From the NCBI GenBank assembly GCA_001803165.1, contig MHAZ01000009.1:110732-174731 (forward strand): 64,000 nucleotides of DNA. Reading direction: 5' to 3'. A model generated the notes under the pieces. That model was given only the letters and a program-made list of their open reading frames with translations, was not told where the DNA came from and searched no databases. This stretch comes from Stygiobacter sp. RIFOXYC2_FULL_38_25. Its GTDB lineage: Bacteria; Bacteroidota; Ignavibacteria; Ignavibacteriales; Melioribacteraceae. Both the position numbers and the translations under genes were made by a program. Shown here in pieces: positions 26,731-36,143 of the stretch (its first letter is position 1; each line of letters begins with the position of its first letter).

Positions 26731-27623
26731 TAGTAACCATTAAAGCCACACTCGTTCAGGGCTCAAGATCTGTATTTCACAACACCAAAATTGTTTTATT
26801 GATGTGGGTTTTTAATGCGGCAAGCGCTTTGGTGCTAACGGTTCCAATATACAATTTGCTGCTTGTAAATTTATCTCATTCAGTTATTAGTGATAGACTG
26901 ATGGAGAAATTTGATTATATGTGGTTCCTTCAGTTTAGGCATTTGTATGAAATTCAACTCGACCAGATACCTCTTAGCATTTACGCATTAGTTTGTATTT
27001 ACATTCTACTCCAAACTTTTTTCTTAGGCGGATTGATTTCAGTATTTAACAGCCCGGAAAAGAATCACATTGTAGATTTCTTTTTTGGCGGAGTAAGATA
27101 CTTTTCCCGTTTCGTCAAAGTACTTTTCATTTCCATAATTTTCTTTGCATTGGCAATTAGATTATATGACTGGCTCGGTCAACTAATAACTTTGGGCTAT
27201 CAAGATTCCGAAAATGTTTGGATGGATTTTATCCTTAAAGGGCTTAGATATGTTCTTTTGGTGTTTATGATTGGAGTTATAACGCTGCTTTCAGATTATT
27301 CAAAAGTTTCTATGGCAGTTCGTGATAAAACTAAATTTTTCAAAGAGTTTTACCGCTCCGTTCTATTCATTAAAGATCATTTTACAAAAGTTTTTACAGT
27401 CTTTCTTATAGTTGCAATCATTGGTGCAGTTGGAGTTTTGGTTTATAACGTAATAGGAAAGTTTATTCCGCGCACACCATCCTATTTTTTAGTCCTTTCT
27501 TTTGTACTTCAGCAAATGTTAATTATCTTTCGCCTGCTTATTCGAATGCTGTTTTGTTCGACGGAAGTAATACTTTACAAAGATTTAAGCGCAGAAGAAG
27601 TTCACTTAGAAACCCATTTATAA
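26727..27623 (+). CDS. Polytopic membrane protein of unknown function
   Basis: I do not recognise a named family. The 298-residue product shows about six hydrophobic segments (near residues 20-50, 85-110, 125-150, 165-200, 230-260 and 270-290) with an aromatic-rich loop FFFGGVRYFSRFVK. ATG 26727 overlaps the peptidase stop as ATGA and is chosen over the longer frame from 26679. Tight coupling suggests it works with the M1 peptidase, for example in membrane anchoring, but this is inference. The next gene starts 2 bases after its stop. Confidence 0.75.
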   Translation: MIVTIKATLVQGSRSVFHNTKIVLLMWVFNAASALVLTVPIYNLLLVNLSHSVISDRLMEKFDYMWFLQFRHLYEIQLDQIPLSIYALVCIYILLQTFFLGGLISVFNSPEKNHIVDFFFGGVRYFSRFVKVLFISIIFFALAIRLYDWLGQLITLGYQDSENVWMDFILKGLRYVLLVFMIGVITLLSDYSKVSMAVRDKTKFFKEFYRSVLFIKDHFTKVFTVFLIVAIIGAVGVLVYNVIGKFIPRTPSYFLVLSFVLQQMLIIFRLLIRMLFCSTEVILYKDLSAEEVHLETHL

Positions 27624-27625
27624 CC

Positions 27626-28171
27626 ATGGCAATAATACCAATTACAGTTTACGGCGATAAAATTTTGAGGCAAAAAGCACAACCGGTAAAACAAGTTACC
27701 GATGAGCTGATTGTAAAAATTAAAAATATGCTTGATTCCATGCACAATGCTAATGGCGTCGGATTAGCAGCAAATCAAGTTGGCTACCGGGAATCAATAT
27801 TTGTGATTGATTTGAAGGGTGTTGAGGGTTACAAAGATTTTAAGCCGGTTGTTATGATCAATCCCGAAATTTTATTAGAGTCTGATGAAAAAATCATATA
27901 CGAAGAAGGCTGCCTTAGTTTGCCGACTTTGCGCGCCGATGTTGAACGCGCTGAAGAAATAAAGGTTAAGTATATTGATACCGACGAAAAGGAAAAGGAA
28001 ATTGATGCGGATGATTTTTTTGCGCGGGTAATACTTCACGAGTATGATCATCTAATTGGTAAAATGATTCCGGATAGAGTTGCTGCCGATATAAAGAAAA
28101 AGTTGCAGGGCGATCTAACCAAGATTATGAATCGCGAAGTTGAAATTGATTACGAAATAACTGAGAAGTAA
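27626..28171 (+). CDS. def: Peptide deformylase
   Basis: The 181-residue metalloenzyme removes the formyl group from new proteins. The three active-site motifs are clear: GVGLAANQVG, EGCLSLP (cysteine metal ligand) and HEYDHLIG (HExxDH). ATG 27626 follows the previous stop by 2 bases; an upstream in-frame extension is not used because it overlaps the membrane protein gene. It is paired with fmt 43 bases downstream, a common gene order. Confidence 0.95.
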   Translation: MAIIPITVYGDKILRQKAQPVKQVTDELIVKIKNMLDSMHNANGVGLAANQVGYRESIFVIDLKGVEGYKDFKPVVMINPEILLESDEKIIYEEGCLSLPTLRADVERAEEIKVKYIDTDEKEKEIDADDFFARVILHEYDHLIGKMIPDRVAADIKKKLQGDLTKIMNREVEIDYEITEK

Positions 28172-28214
28172 TTCACTTCAAATTATTCACACCCTTTTGT
28201 TTGGATACGGTAGT

Positions 28215-29123
28215 ATGAAAATAGTTTTTATGGGCACTCCCGAATTTGCTATTCCTTCCTTGCAAAAAATTTTGGATAGTAAGCATGAAGTAGCTTTAGT
28301 TGTTTCGGCTCCGGATAAAGAACGGGGAAGAGGCAGGCAAGTTTCATACACGCCTGTAAAAGAATTTGCTATCAAAAACAATCTCGAAGTATTAACGCCG
28401 GTTACTCTGAAAGATGAAGAATTCATTTCCCGTTTAAAGGATGTTGAAGCAGACCTTTTTGTAGTTGTTGCTTTCAGAATCCTTCCCAAAGAAGTTTACT
28501 CAATTCCAAAGCATGGCTCCTTTAATCTGCACGGTTCACTTTTGCCGAAATACCGTGGTGCGGCGCCAATTCAATGGTCGATTATTAATGGTGATAAAGA
28601 AACTGGAGTAACAACATTTTTCCTCGAAGATAAAGTTGACACCGGAAATATTATTTTGAGAGAGCAGCTGAAGATTGATGACGAAGATAACCTTGGTTCT
28701 GTTTATGAAAAGTTAATGAATCTTGGTGCGGATACTGTTCTCAAGACGATAGATTTGATAGAAAGTGGGGAAGTAGAATTGTTAAAGCAAAATGAGACTT
28801 TAGCATCGCCGGCACCAAAGATTACAAAAGAGATTTGTAAAATTGATTGGAACCAGCCGGCTGAGAAAATTCATAATCTTATTAGAGGACTCTCTCCATA
28901 CCCTTGTGCGTTCTTCAAATACAACGGGAAAAGTTACAAAGTATATAAAGCTCACCTGGACAAATCACAAAACAAACCGGCTGATGAAATCGGTAAAATC
29001 TCGCAGATGAAATCCGAGATATTTGTTCAAACTTCGGAAGGTAGAATCCAGCTGCTCGAGATTCAGCCCGAGGGTAGAAAACGAATGAGCGCTGAAGAAT
29101 TTTTGCGCGGTAATAAATTTTAG
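28215..29123 (+). CDS. fmt: Methionyl-tRNA formyltransferase
   Basis: The 302-residue enzyme formylates initiator Met-tRNA with 10-formyl-THF. It begins MKIVFMGTPEFAIPSL and has the catalytic HGSLLPKYRGAAPIQWSI block with the usual N-x-H-x-S-L-L geometry near residue 105. A C-terminal OB-like tRNA-binding domain follows, ending with LEIQPEGRKRMSAEEFLRG. ATG 28215 is the standard start; the TTG at 28197 adds six non-conserved residues. It lies in a def-fmt pair. Confidence 0.95.
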   Translation: MKIVFMGTPEFAIPSLQKILDSKHEVALVVSAPDKERGRGRQVSYTPVKEFAIKNNLEVLTPVTLKDEEFISRLKDVEADLFVVVAFRILPKEVYSIPKHGSFNLHGSLLPKYRGAAPIQWSIINGDKETGVTTFFLEDKVDTGNIILREQLKIDDEDNLGSVYEKLMNLGADTVLKTIDLIESGEVELLKQNETLASPAPKITKEICKIDWNQPAEKIHNLIRGLSPYPCAFFKYNGKSYKVYKAHLDKSQNKPADEIGKISQMKSEIFVQTSEGRIQLLEIQPEGRKRMSAEEFLRGNKF

Positions 29124-29135
29124 TTAAGGATAAAG

Positions 29136-30113
29136 ATGACTGGTAGAAAGTACAATAACATTTTGGATGCAATCGGTAATACTCCGCTTATTAAATTGAA
29201 TCACATCACTAAAGATCTCAAAGCAAATATTTATGCAAAGCTTGAGTTTACAAATCCCGGCGGAAGCATTAAAGATAGAATTGCGCTTTATATGATTGAG
29301 AAAGCTGAGCGCAATGGAATAATCAAGTCTGGTGATACAATAGTAGAGAATTCTTCCGGCAATACTGCAATGGGACTAGCTATTGTGTGCCGCCACAAAG
29401 GATACAATCTAAAAATTGTTATTAGAGATACGACCAGCAAAGAAAAAATTAAAATGCTGGAAGTGCTTGGGGTTGATGTAATTAAGGTTGATGCGAGCCT
29501 GCCGCCGGAACATCCCGACTCTTATAATAATTTTGCAGTTAATCTCTGCGCCAATGATCCGAAATTGTATTACATAGATCAGCATAATAATCTTGATAAC
29601 AACGAAACTCACTACAACTGGACTGGTCCGGAAATTTGGGAACAACTTGACGGTAGAGTTGATTACTTGATTGGCGGGATCGGTACCGGCGGAACAGTTA
29701 CAGGAGCCGGAAAATTCTTGAGAGAAAAGAACCCAAACTTAAAAGTGATTGGTATTGATCCGGTCGGCTCTATTTTCTACGATTACTACAAACGCAAGGA
29801 AATGATTAAGCCGGAAAAATATTTGCTCGAAGGTATGGGAGACGAATTCCTTATCAAAACTGCGCAGCTTGAATTGCTTGACGATATGTATCAAGTTGAT
29901 GAGAAGAAAGCTTTCGGCTGGACAAAGAAATTTGCTTTCGAAGAAGGAATCGTTGTTGGCGGATCGAGCGGAGCTAATATTTGGGGCGCGGTTAAGCTTG
30001 CCAAAGAAATTGATAGAGAAGCGAACATCGTAACTATTCTTTGCGATAGCGGCTACAAATATTTCTCAACTATTTACAATGATGAGTGGATGCAGAAGAA
30101 TAGTTTTATTTAA
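29136..30113 (+). CDS. PLP-dependent cysteine synthase / cystathionine beta-synthase family enzyme
   Basis: The 325-residue fold-type II enzyme has NTPLIKL at the start, the PLP lysine (Lys46) in GGSIKDR, the substrate loop SSGNTAMG and the phosphate cup GGIGTGGTVTG. Two features lean towards cystathionine beta-synthase rather than O-acetylserine sulfhydrylase: GIDPVGSI and the C-terminal LCDSGYKYFSTIYND block. It lacks the regulatory CBS pair. The next gene is a Cys/Met gamma-lyase-type enzyme, so a reverse transsulfuration pair is plausible; substrate is not proven by sequence. Confidence 0.85.
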   Translation: MTGRKYNNILDAIGNTPLIKLNHITKDLKANIYAKLEFTNPGGSIKDRIALYMIEKAERNGIIKSGDTIVENSSGNTAMGLAIVCRHKGYNLKIVIRDTTSKEKIKMLEVLGVDVIKVDASLPPEHPDSYNNFAVNLCANDPKLYYIDQHNNLDNNETHYNWTGPEIWEQLDGRVDYLIGGIGTGGTVTGAGKFLREKNPNLKVIGIDPVGSIFYDYYKRKEMIKPEKYLLEGMGDEFLIKTAQLELLDDMYQVDEKKAFGWTKKFAFEEGIVVGGSSGANIWGAVKLAKEIDREANIVTILCDSGYKYFSTIYNDEWMQKNSFI

Positions 30114-30141
30114 TGTAATTTTTGAATAAAAATTTGAGAAG

Positions 30142-30180
30142 GCAGCTGATCGGATTTAAAACAGCTGCTTTCTTTTTTTA
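30142..30180 (+). terminator. Rho-independent terminator after the cysteine-synthase-like gene
   Basis: GCAGCTG (30142-30148) pairs with CAGCTGC (30162-30168), followed by a T-rich tract (tttctttttttatt). The rest of the gap up to 30308 shows no gene. Confidence 0.75.
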
Positions 30181-30308
30181 TTATACAATGGATTTTAAGC
30201 TTTAACAAGTCGGAATTCTGGTCTGAAAAGCTTTTAAATAGCAGCAAACGAGAAATTGAATAATCAATACTTTTCATTAATTTTCTATGAAAGAAAAATG
30301 GGTTTCAA

Positions 30309-31631
30309 ATGTCTAATTCTATTACAAACAACAAAAATTCGAACTTGGACGAATCAAAGTATTCGATGGACACGCATATCATTTATGGCAAAGCAGTAAC
30401 CAATAAGTGGGATTATGCTCATCATGTAACTGCGCCTATCTCTTCGTCAACTACATTTAGATTAGATTCTGTTGAGAGAGGTGCGCAAGGATTTATGCAG
30501 TTTGCCAACACAGAAGGCGAAGGAGACAAATCTCCAATATTTATTTACGACCGCTTAGGTGAGCCAAACAAGGATATGCTTGAAGAGAACTTAGCTTACG
30601 TTGAAAAAGGTGAAATGGCTGTAAGTTTTTCAACTGGAATGGGCGCGATTTCCGCAGCACTTGGTGTCCTTGCAAAAAGCGGCGATGAAATAATTGCTCA
30701 TCATACTTTATATGGCTGTACATTTTCATTGCTGACAAATTGGTATCCACGGTACAATATCAAAGTAAATCAAGTTGATCTTACCAATGTTAAAAATCTG
30801 AATGATGCTGTTACAGAAAAGACACGCGTTATTTATTTTGAAACTCCTGCCAATCCAAATCTTGAAATTGTTGATCTAAAAGCAGTAGTTACAGCAGTTG
30901 GCGAGTTAAATAAAAACCGGAAGCCTGAAGAAAAAATTTATACTGTTGTTGATAATACTTTTGCTACTCCGTTTTGCCAGCGCCCGATTGAATATGGAAT
31001 TGATTTTGTAATTCATTCCTTAACAAAAGGCATTGGCGGATTTGGAACCGATATGGGCGGTGTGGTTATTGGTCCAAAGAAATTTCGAGATTTGATTCTC
31101 TTGTTCCGCAAAGATTTTGGTGCTGTTCTCAATACAAAAAGTGCATGGGCTATTTTAACTTATGGGTTGCCAACTCTTGGATTAAGACAGAGGCATCAAA
31201 TTGCTTCTGCTATGAAAATAGCTGAATACTTAGATGCGCATCCAAAGATTGCCTATGTAAATTATCCCGGCTTACAGAGTTTCAAGTTTCATGAAATTGC
31301 AAAAAAACAAATGCTGGATTTCAATGGAAAGTTTGCACCGGGCAGTTTAATTTTCTTTGGTCTCAAAGGAAACGCTGCTTCTGAGAATAAAGAAAATGGT
31401 AAAAAGTTTATGGATTTCGTTGCCGACCATTCTTACACTATGACACTTGCTGTTAGCCTGGGACATACAAGAACATTAATTGAACATCCGGCATCTATGA
31501 CTCACTCTGCAATTCCGGCGGAAAAATTATTTGATCATGGGATTGATCCTGGCGGAGTAAGATTGGCAATCGGCTTAGAAAATCCCGATGATATTTTAAC
31601 AGATTTGGAAGAAGCACTAAGAATCATCTAA
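30309..31631 (+). CDS. Cys/Met metabolism PLP enzyme (cystathionine gamma-lyase / methionine gamma-lyase type)
   Basis: The 440-residue fold-type I enzyme has APISSSTTFRLDS and YDRLGEPNKDMLE early, FSTGMGAISAALG, and FETPANPNLEIVDL. The PLP lysine is in IHSLTKGIGGFGTDMGGVVIG, and the C-terminus has GHTRTLIEHPASMTHSAIP and GVRLAIGLENPDDI. The length is about 40 residues above typical because of an N-terminal extension and an insert. Family members act in trans- or reverse-transsulfuration or degrade methionine. The adjacent CBS-like gene favours cystathionine gamma-lyase. A terminator separates the two genes, so this one should have its own promoter. Confidence 0.85.
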   Translation: MSNSITNNKNSNLDESKYSMDTHIIYGKAVTNKWDYAHHVTAPISSSTTFRLDSVERGAQGFMQFANTEGEGDKSPIFIYDRLGEPNKDMLEENLAYVEKGEMAVSFSTGMGAISAALGVLAKSGDEIIAHHTLYGCTFSLLTNWYPRYNIKVNQVDLTNVKNLNDAVTEKTRVIYFETPANPNLEIVDLKAVVTAVGELNKNRKPEEKIYTVVDNTFATPFCQRPIEYGIDFVIHSLTKGIGGFGTDMGGVVIGPKKFRDLILLFRKDFGAVLNTKSAWAILTYGLPTLGLRQRHQIASAMKIAEYLDAHPKIAYVNYPGLQSFKFHEIAKKQMLDFNGKFAPGSLIFFGLKGNAASENKENGKKFMDFVADHSYTMTLAVSLGHTRTLIEHPASMTHSAIPAEKLFDHGIDPGGVRLAIGLENPDDILTDLEEALRII

Positions 31632-31670
31632 ATTAAAACTTAAAAAAAGAAAGAAAGGAATTCTTTCCTG

Positions 31671-32408
31671 GTGAAGATAATTCGTTCAACAATTTTCGAC
31701 CAGTTCCCGGAAGTAAATTTTGGGTTTAGTCCAAAACAAGCTTTGGATAGACCGGAGCCATTCTGTTTTAATTTGTCTCTTACTGTTGGAGATGATGAGA
31801 AGATAGTGAAGGAAAATAGGGAAGCTTTCTTTAATGAGATTGGATTAACTGCTTCTCAGATTGCATTTCAAAGACAGATTCACTCGGACATAATTACAGT
31901 TGTTAATAAACCTGGAGTTATTGGTGAATCCGACGCTCTGATTACTACTAAGAGAAATATAGGCTTAGCTATTTCTGCTGCCGATTGCACACCAATTTTT
32001 ATTTTTGATTCGGTTAATAAAGTTATTGCCGGTGTACACTCCGGCTGGCGCGGTACAGAAAAACAAATTGTTATGAAGACAATTAAAAAATTGGAAAGTG
32101 AATTTAATTCCAAGTTAGATGATCTATTCGTTTACATTGGACCTTCAATCAGCCAGAAATTTTACGAAGTTGGTGAGGAAGTTGCCGGGCTTTTTAATAG
32201 CATATACGTTAATAAAGAGGGCTGTAAGTTGTATCTGGATGTACTAAGTGTTAATGTGGATTTGATCGAAGGTTATGGTGTACCGGTTAATCAAATTGAA
32301 ATCTCCCCATACTGCAGCTTTCAAGAAAAAAATATACTTCACTCCTACCGCAGAGACGGCAAAAATTCCGGTCGTCATCTTGGTGTAATTTCTCTAAAGG
32401 GTGAATAG
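31671..32408 (+). CDS. pgeF: Multicopper polyphenol oxidase / purine nucleoside phosphorylase (YfiH family)
   Basis: The 245-residue protein belongs to the YfiH/LACC1 family. The metal/active-site motifs are SAADCTPIFIFD (cysteine ligand) and AGVHSGWRGTEKQIV (histidine ligand), then YIGPSISQKFYEVGEEV and the ending ILHSYRRDGKNSGRHLG. Family members have been linked to purine nucleoside phosphorolysis and to editing of peptidoglycan precursors. The GTG start at 31671 follows AAAGGA, which itself lies in a small hairpin (gaaag/ctttc). It heads a run of eight closely spaced genes. Confidence 0.9.
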   Translation: MKIIRSTIFDQFPEVNFGFSPKQALDRPEPFCFNLSLTVGDDEKIVKENREAFFNEIGLTASQIAFQRQIHSDIITVVNKPGVIGESDALITTKRNIGLAISAADCTPIFIFDSVNKVIAGVHSGWRGTEKQIVMKTIKKLESEFNSKLDDLFVYIGPSISQKFYEVGEEVAGLFNSIYVNKEGCKLYLDVLSVNVDLIEGYGVPVNQIEISPYCSFQEKNILHSYRRDGKNSGRHLGVISLKGE

Positions 32409-33326
32409 TTGTTTTCAGAAAACATCAAAATTACTCTCGCTTACATATTAATCTGTTTACTCTGGGGCTCTACCTGGCTTGCAATCCGGCTTGGTTTAGA
32501 TTCTCTCACGCCGGTTTTTTCAGCCGGATTAAGATTTTCTTTAGCATCATTATTTGTTTTTGCTATAATGAAAATCAAGAAGATTCAATTGCAGACAGAT
32601 TCATTATCAATGAAGCTTTATTTCATCCTTGGATTTTTTTCTTTCGTAATACCTTTTGGATTGGTTTACTGGTCAGAGCTATTTATTCCATCGGGGCTCG
32701 CATCCATAATTTTTGCTGTAATGCCATTCTTTGTGATTTTATTTTCGGTAGTTGCAATCAAAGAGCAAACAATTTTACCGGCACAGGTTTTTGGCGTTAT
32801 ACTCGGTTTTGTGGGAATAGTTGTGATTTTTTCGGAAGATTTATTTTTGGATTTTAGCCATTATTTCTGGGGAATGGGAGCCGTCCTTCTTAGTTCCATA
32901 ATGCAAGCCGGTATTGCTGTAACTATGAAAAAATATGGCAGGCATCTTAATCCGCTTTCGATGAATTTTCTTCCACTGCTTTTAGCCGGCATTACAATGA
33001 TTGCTTTTGGTATCCTGTACGAAGATCAATCATCATCAAAGTTTGATATGAAAGCTATACTATCTGTCGGCTATCTTGCTTTCTTTGGAACGGTTCTAAC
33101 TTTTACAACTTATTACTGGCTGATGAAGAAAATTAATATTGTACTGCTTTCTATTTCTACTTTTATCACTCCAATTATTGCGGTTATTCTCGGCTGGGCT
33201 ATTTTAGGTGAAAAATTCACTTCTCAAATTTTAGCCGGCAGTTCATTAGTGCTTGTAGGAATATTATTTGCTAATTTTAGTGCGCTTAAAAACTATATTA
33301 AACCAAAGCAGCGGATAAATGATTAA
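32409..33326 (+). CDS. EamA/DMT-superfamily transporter
   Basis: The 305-residue inner-membrane protein has ten predicted helices in two EamA repeats. The first starts ITLAYILICLLWGSTWLAIRLGL and the second near SHYFWGMGAVLLSSIMQAGIAV. It begins with TTG immediately after the pgeF stop and is preceded by AAAGGGTG. Substrates of this superfamily are small metabolites and cannot be predicted here. Its end overlaps folB by eight bases. Confidence 0.88.
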   Translation: MFSENIKITLAYILICLLWGSTWLAIRLGLDSLTPVFSAGLRFSLASLFVFAIMKIKKIQLQTDSLSMKLYFILGFFSFVIPFGLVYWSELFIPSGLASIIFAVMPFFVILFSVVAIKEQTILPAQVFGVILGFVGIVVIFSEDLFLDFSHYFWGMGAVLLSSIMQAGIAVTMKKYGRHLNPLSMNFLPLLLAGITMIAFGILYEDQSSSKFDMKAILSVGYLAFFGTVLTFTTYYWLMKKINIVLLSISTFITPIIAVILGWAILGEKFTSQILAGSSLVLVGILFANFSALKNYIKPKQRIND

Positions 33327-33687
33327 CATTATTAGAATTAAGAACGCATCTTTCTATGCGTACCACGGAGCTTTACAAGAAGAACAAAGCATTGGCGGTA
33401 AGTTTGAAGCAGACGTTGACATATATACCGATTTTTCGAAGGCTGCCAAAGACGATAACTTGAAAGAGACGATAGATTACGATAAAGTTTATAAATTTAT
33501 CAATTCGGTTGTTCACACAAAAAAATATAAATTGATAGAGTCGCTGGCTACTTTTTTAGCAGATGAAATTCTTAGGCAATATCCAACAATTGAAAAAATA
33601 GCTGTACGAGTTAGAAAACATCATGTGCCTGTTGGCGGTGTTTTAGATTATGTTGAAGCTGAGGTAATAAAAGAAAATGGTAGATAA
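33319..33687 (+). CDS. folB: Dihydroneopterin aldolase
   Basis: The 122-residue folate-pathway enzyme has IRIKNASFYAYHGALQEEQSIGGKFEADV, with the HG and EE residues typical of the active site, ETIDYDKVYKFI in the middle, and VRVRKHHVPVGGVLDYVEAEV at the end. It overlaps the transporter start to end, and its own 3' end overlaps folK by eleven bases, consistent with translational coupling of consecutive folate steps. Confidence 0.93.
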   Translation: MINIIRIKNASFYAYHGALQEEQSIGGKFEADVDIYTDFSKAAKDDNLKETIDYDKVYKFINSVVHTKKYKLIESLATFLADEILRQYPTIEKIAVRVRKHHVPVGGVLDYVEAEVIKENGR

Positions 33688-34180
33688 AATTTTTCTGGGG
33701 TTAGGCTCGAATATTGGGGACCGTCTTGCAAATCTGAAGGTTGCAATTGATGAAATTGGAAAGAGCGATAGATGCCGTGTCCTAAGAAGTTCGGCTGTGT
33801 ACGAAACGTCTCCGTACGGAGATATTAAGCAAGAAAATTTTTACAATGCGGTAATAGAAATAGAAACCGCACTGGGTTTTTTCGACCTTTATCACTTTAT
33901 AAAATCCATCGAACGGAAAGCTGGTAGGGAAGAGGCAAAAGAAAAATGGGGTCCGCGCGAATTAGATATTGATATTATTTTTTATAATGAATTTATATAT
34001 GATGGCGACATGCTTACAATTCCGCACAAAGAATATTCGAAGCGTGATTTTGTCCTTACACCATTACTGGAATTAGCGATGGATTTTAAACATCCTGTTG
34101 TGCGGAAGAAACTACGCGATATACAATTTGAACCGGTTGAAAAACATATTATTCAAAAAATCAACGAATCACTTCTCTGA
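33677..34180 (+). CDS. folK: 2-amino-4-hydroxy-6-hydroxymethyldihydropteridine pyrophosphokinase
   Basis: The 167-residue HPPK transfers pyrophosphate from ATP to the pterin made by FolB. Motifs: IFLGLGSNIGDR at the start, VYETSPYGDIKQENFYNAVIEI, and KWGPRELDIDIIFYN with the paired metal-binding aspartates. It ends 8 bases before the kinase gene. Confidence 0.94.
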   Translation: MVDKIFLGLGSNIGDRLANLKVAIDEIGKSDRCRVLRSSAVYETSPYGDIKQENFYNAVIEIETALGFFDLYHFIKSIERKAGREEAKEKWGPRELDIDIIFYNEFIYDGDMLTIPHKEYSKRDFVLTPLLELAMDFKHPVVRKKLRDIQFEPVEKHIIQKINESLL

Positions 34181-34188
34181 GAAAACAA

Positions 34189-34833
34189 GTGGCAGAACTA
34201 CGTTACATAGCAATTGAAGGTGTAATTGGCGCCGGTAAAACCACACTTGCCGGAATGCTATCCGAAAAGCTTAATGCTGATTTGATTTTAGAACAGTTTG
34301 AAGAAAATCCTTTCCTTGAAAAATTTTATGATGATAGAAAAAGATTTGCCTTCCAAACTCAGATGTTTTTCTTGATCAACCGTTATAAACAGCAGCAACA
34401 GCTGAAGCAGCAAGATTTATTTTCCAGTATAACGGTTTCCGATTACATTTTTGATAAAGACAAAATCTTTGCATACTTAAATCTTAGCGCAGAAGAAGTA
34501 AAACTATACGAAAATATTTTCCCGCTTTTGGAACGAGATATTCCAAAACCGGATTTGGTGATTTTTCTTCAATGCAGTATTGATAGACTTATGGCAAACA
34601 TCAAATTGCGCGGTAGAAAATTTGAGAAGAACTTAACTCGCCAGTATTTAGCAGAGCTTTCCGAAGCTTACAATAATTTTTTCTTTAAGTATAATAACAC
34701 GCCTTTGCTAATTGTGAATACATCTGATATTGATTTTGTGAACAGTGAATCGGATTTCAAAGAACTGTTCAACCAGATATATAGAGAGGACAGAGGCTTT
34801 ATAGAATATTTTAATCCAGAAGCAAAAGGATAG
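34189..34833 (+). CDS. Deoxynucleoside kinase (dAK/dGK family)
   Basis: The 214-residue protein has the P-loop IEGVIGAGKTTLAGML near residue 8, EQFEENPFLEKFY, and KPDLVIFLQCSIDRLMANIKLRGRKFE, which contains the lid-type arginines. This matches bacterial deoxyadenosine/deoxyguanosine kinases used in nucleotide salvage. It starts with GTG at 34189. Sitting directly after folK is a recurrent arrangement in Bacteroidota-like genomes. Confidence 0.9.
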   Translation: MAELRYIAIEGVIGAGKTTLAGMLSEKLNADLILEQFEENPFLEKFYDDRKRFAFQTQMFFLINRYKQQQQLKQQDLFSSITVSDYIFDKDKIFAYLNLSAEEVKLYENIFPLLERDIPKPDLVIFLQCSIDRLMANIKLRGRKFEKNLTRQYLAELSEAYNNFFFKYNNTPLLIVNTSDIDFVNSESDFKELFNQIYREDRGFIEYFNPEAKG

Positions 34834-34838
34834 ATTTT

Positions 34839-35042
34839 TTGAAACTAATTATTTGGGCAATTATTTTTTACTTTATTTTCAAATTCATTCGTGGATTTGC
34901 TTATCTGAGCGTTAAAAGGAGTCCGGGACAGACGCCGCCTAACCGTCCGCAGCCAACAACAAAGCAAAACGGTAAAGCTGCAATAGATCAGAGAGATATA
35001 GTAGAAGCTGAGTTCGAAGAAATTAAAAATCCAAAAGAGTAA
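34839..35042 (+). CDS. Small membrane protein, DUF4834-like
   Basis: The 67-residue product has one membrane segment (LIIWAIIFYFIFKFIRGFAYL) and a polar tail with P, N, Q and then acidic residues (DIVEAEFEEI). It resembles the small DUF4834 proteins of Bacteroidota. The TTG start at 34839 follows the kinase stop by 5 bases, without a strong ribosome-binding site. Function unknown. Confidence 0.65.
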   Translation: MKLIIWAIIFYFIFKFIRGFAYLSVKRSPGQTPPNRPQPTTKQNGKAAIDQRDIVEAEFEEIKNPKE

Positions 35043-35051
35043 TAGTTATTA

Positions 35052-36143
35052 ATGCCCGCCAGAGAATTTTTTAGAAGCATAAATTCTTTTTTTATAAATC
35101 TTTTTTTGTCCGCTAAGGATGAAAAGAAAGCCTTCCCGAAATCTCCTAAGAAGTTTCTTGTAATTCGCCAGCATAATCAGTTTGGAGATATGCTTGCGAG
35201 TGTTTCTTTGCTCAGAGCAATTAAAGAAACTTATCCAGAATCTACCACAACGCTTTTAGCAAGCCCGGAAAACTATTTTGCAATTGAGAAGAATCCATTT
35301 GTGGAAGAAATATTTGTATTCCGGAAGAAGAAATTATTTGATCGCAAGTATCTTTTGAAATTAAAATCTGTTTTGCGGCAGAATTATGATGTAGCAATAG
35401 TTCCGGTTACAGTAGCTATTTCGAATACCAGCTGCATTCTCGCCTCTATTTCCGATGCAAAATTCAAAATTGGTCCCGCATCATTAAGCGAAGTTCCGAA
35501 CAAAGTTAATAAGCTTTTCCATGGTAGAATTGATTTGAACTGGATGAAATGCCCGGATGCTCATGTGTCTGATTTTATTTTAGATGTTGTTCGCCCTTAT
35601 GGAATTAAAACAAAAAATTACAACTCTTTGATTAATTTCGATGAGAATGACAAACTGTTTGCTGAAAAATTTTTGGAGAGTATTAAATCCGGAACGGAAC
35701 ATAAAATATATGGTTTCCATGTCGGAGCTGCCAAGCCGCAAAACCGCTGGTCGTTATATAAATATGTTGAGATAATAACTTCTCTTAAAAGTATTTATGA
35801 CTTTGACTTTTACTTTACCGGCAGCAATTCCGATGAAGAACAGTTGGTCTTTATGCGTAAGTATTTTCCTAAAGCCGGCTATTTTCTGAATAACACCATA
35901 CCGCAATTGGCGGCTGTGATAGAGTTTAGCGACTTGTTTATTACAAATGATACCGGCGTGATGCATGTTGCCGGAACTACATCAACTCCTCAAATTTCAA
36001 TCTTTGGTCCAACAAATCCTTTCAACTGGGCACCTGTAGGGCAGAATAAATTTTTCTTACGTAAATCCGAATTGATTGACGATATTGAGCCAAAGGATGT
36101 TGTTGATTTAGCAAAGTATCTTTTAGAAAAATTTAGCAGATGA
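35052..36143 (+). CDS. Glycosyltransferase family 9 (heptosyltransferase-like)
   Basis: The 363-residue protein has the GT9 N-terminal block FLVIRQHNQFGDMLASVSLLRAIKETYP and the nucleotide-sugar-binding C-terminal block FITNDTGVMHVAGTTSTPQISIFGPTNPFNWAPVG. GT9 enzymes add heptose or related sugars to lipopolysaccharide cores at the inner face of the cytoplasmic membrane. No other LPS gene is nearby, so acceptor and donor are unknown. It overlaps the next start by 4 bases (ATGA). Confidence 0.88.
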   Translation: MPAREFFRSINSFFINLFLSAKDEKKAFPKSPKKFLVIRQHNQFGDMLASVSLLRAIKETYPESTTTLLASPENYFAIEKNPFVEEIFVFRKKKLFDRKYLLKLKSVLRQNYDVAIVPVTVAISNTSCILASISDAKFKIGPASLSEVPNKVNKLFHGRIDLNWMKCPDAHVSDFILDVVRPYGIKTKNYNSLINFDENDKLFAEKFLESIKSGTEHKIYGFHVGAAKPQNRWSLYKYVEIITSLKSIYDFDFYFTGSNSDEEQLVFMRKYFPKAGYFLNNTIPQLAAVIEFSDLFITNDTGVMHVAGTTSTPQISIFGPTNPFNWAPVGQNKFFLRKSELIDDIEPKDVVDLAKYLLEKFSR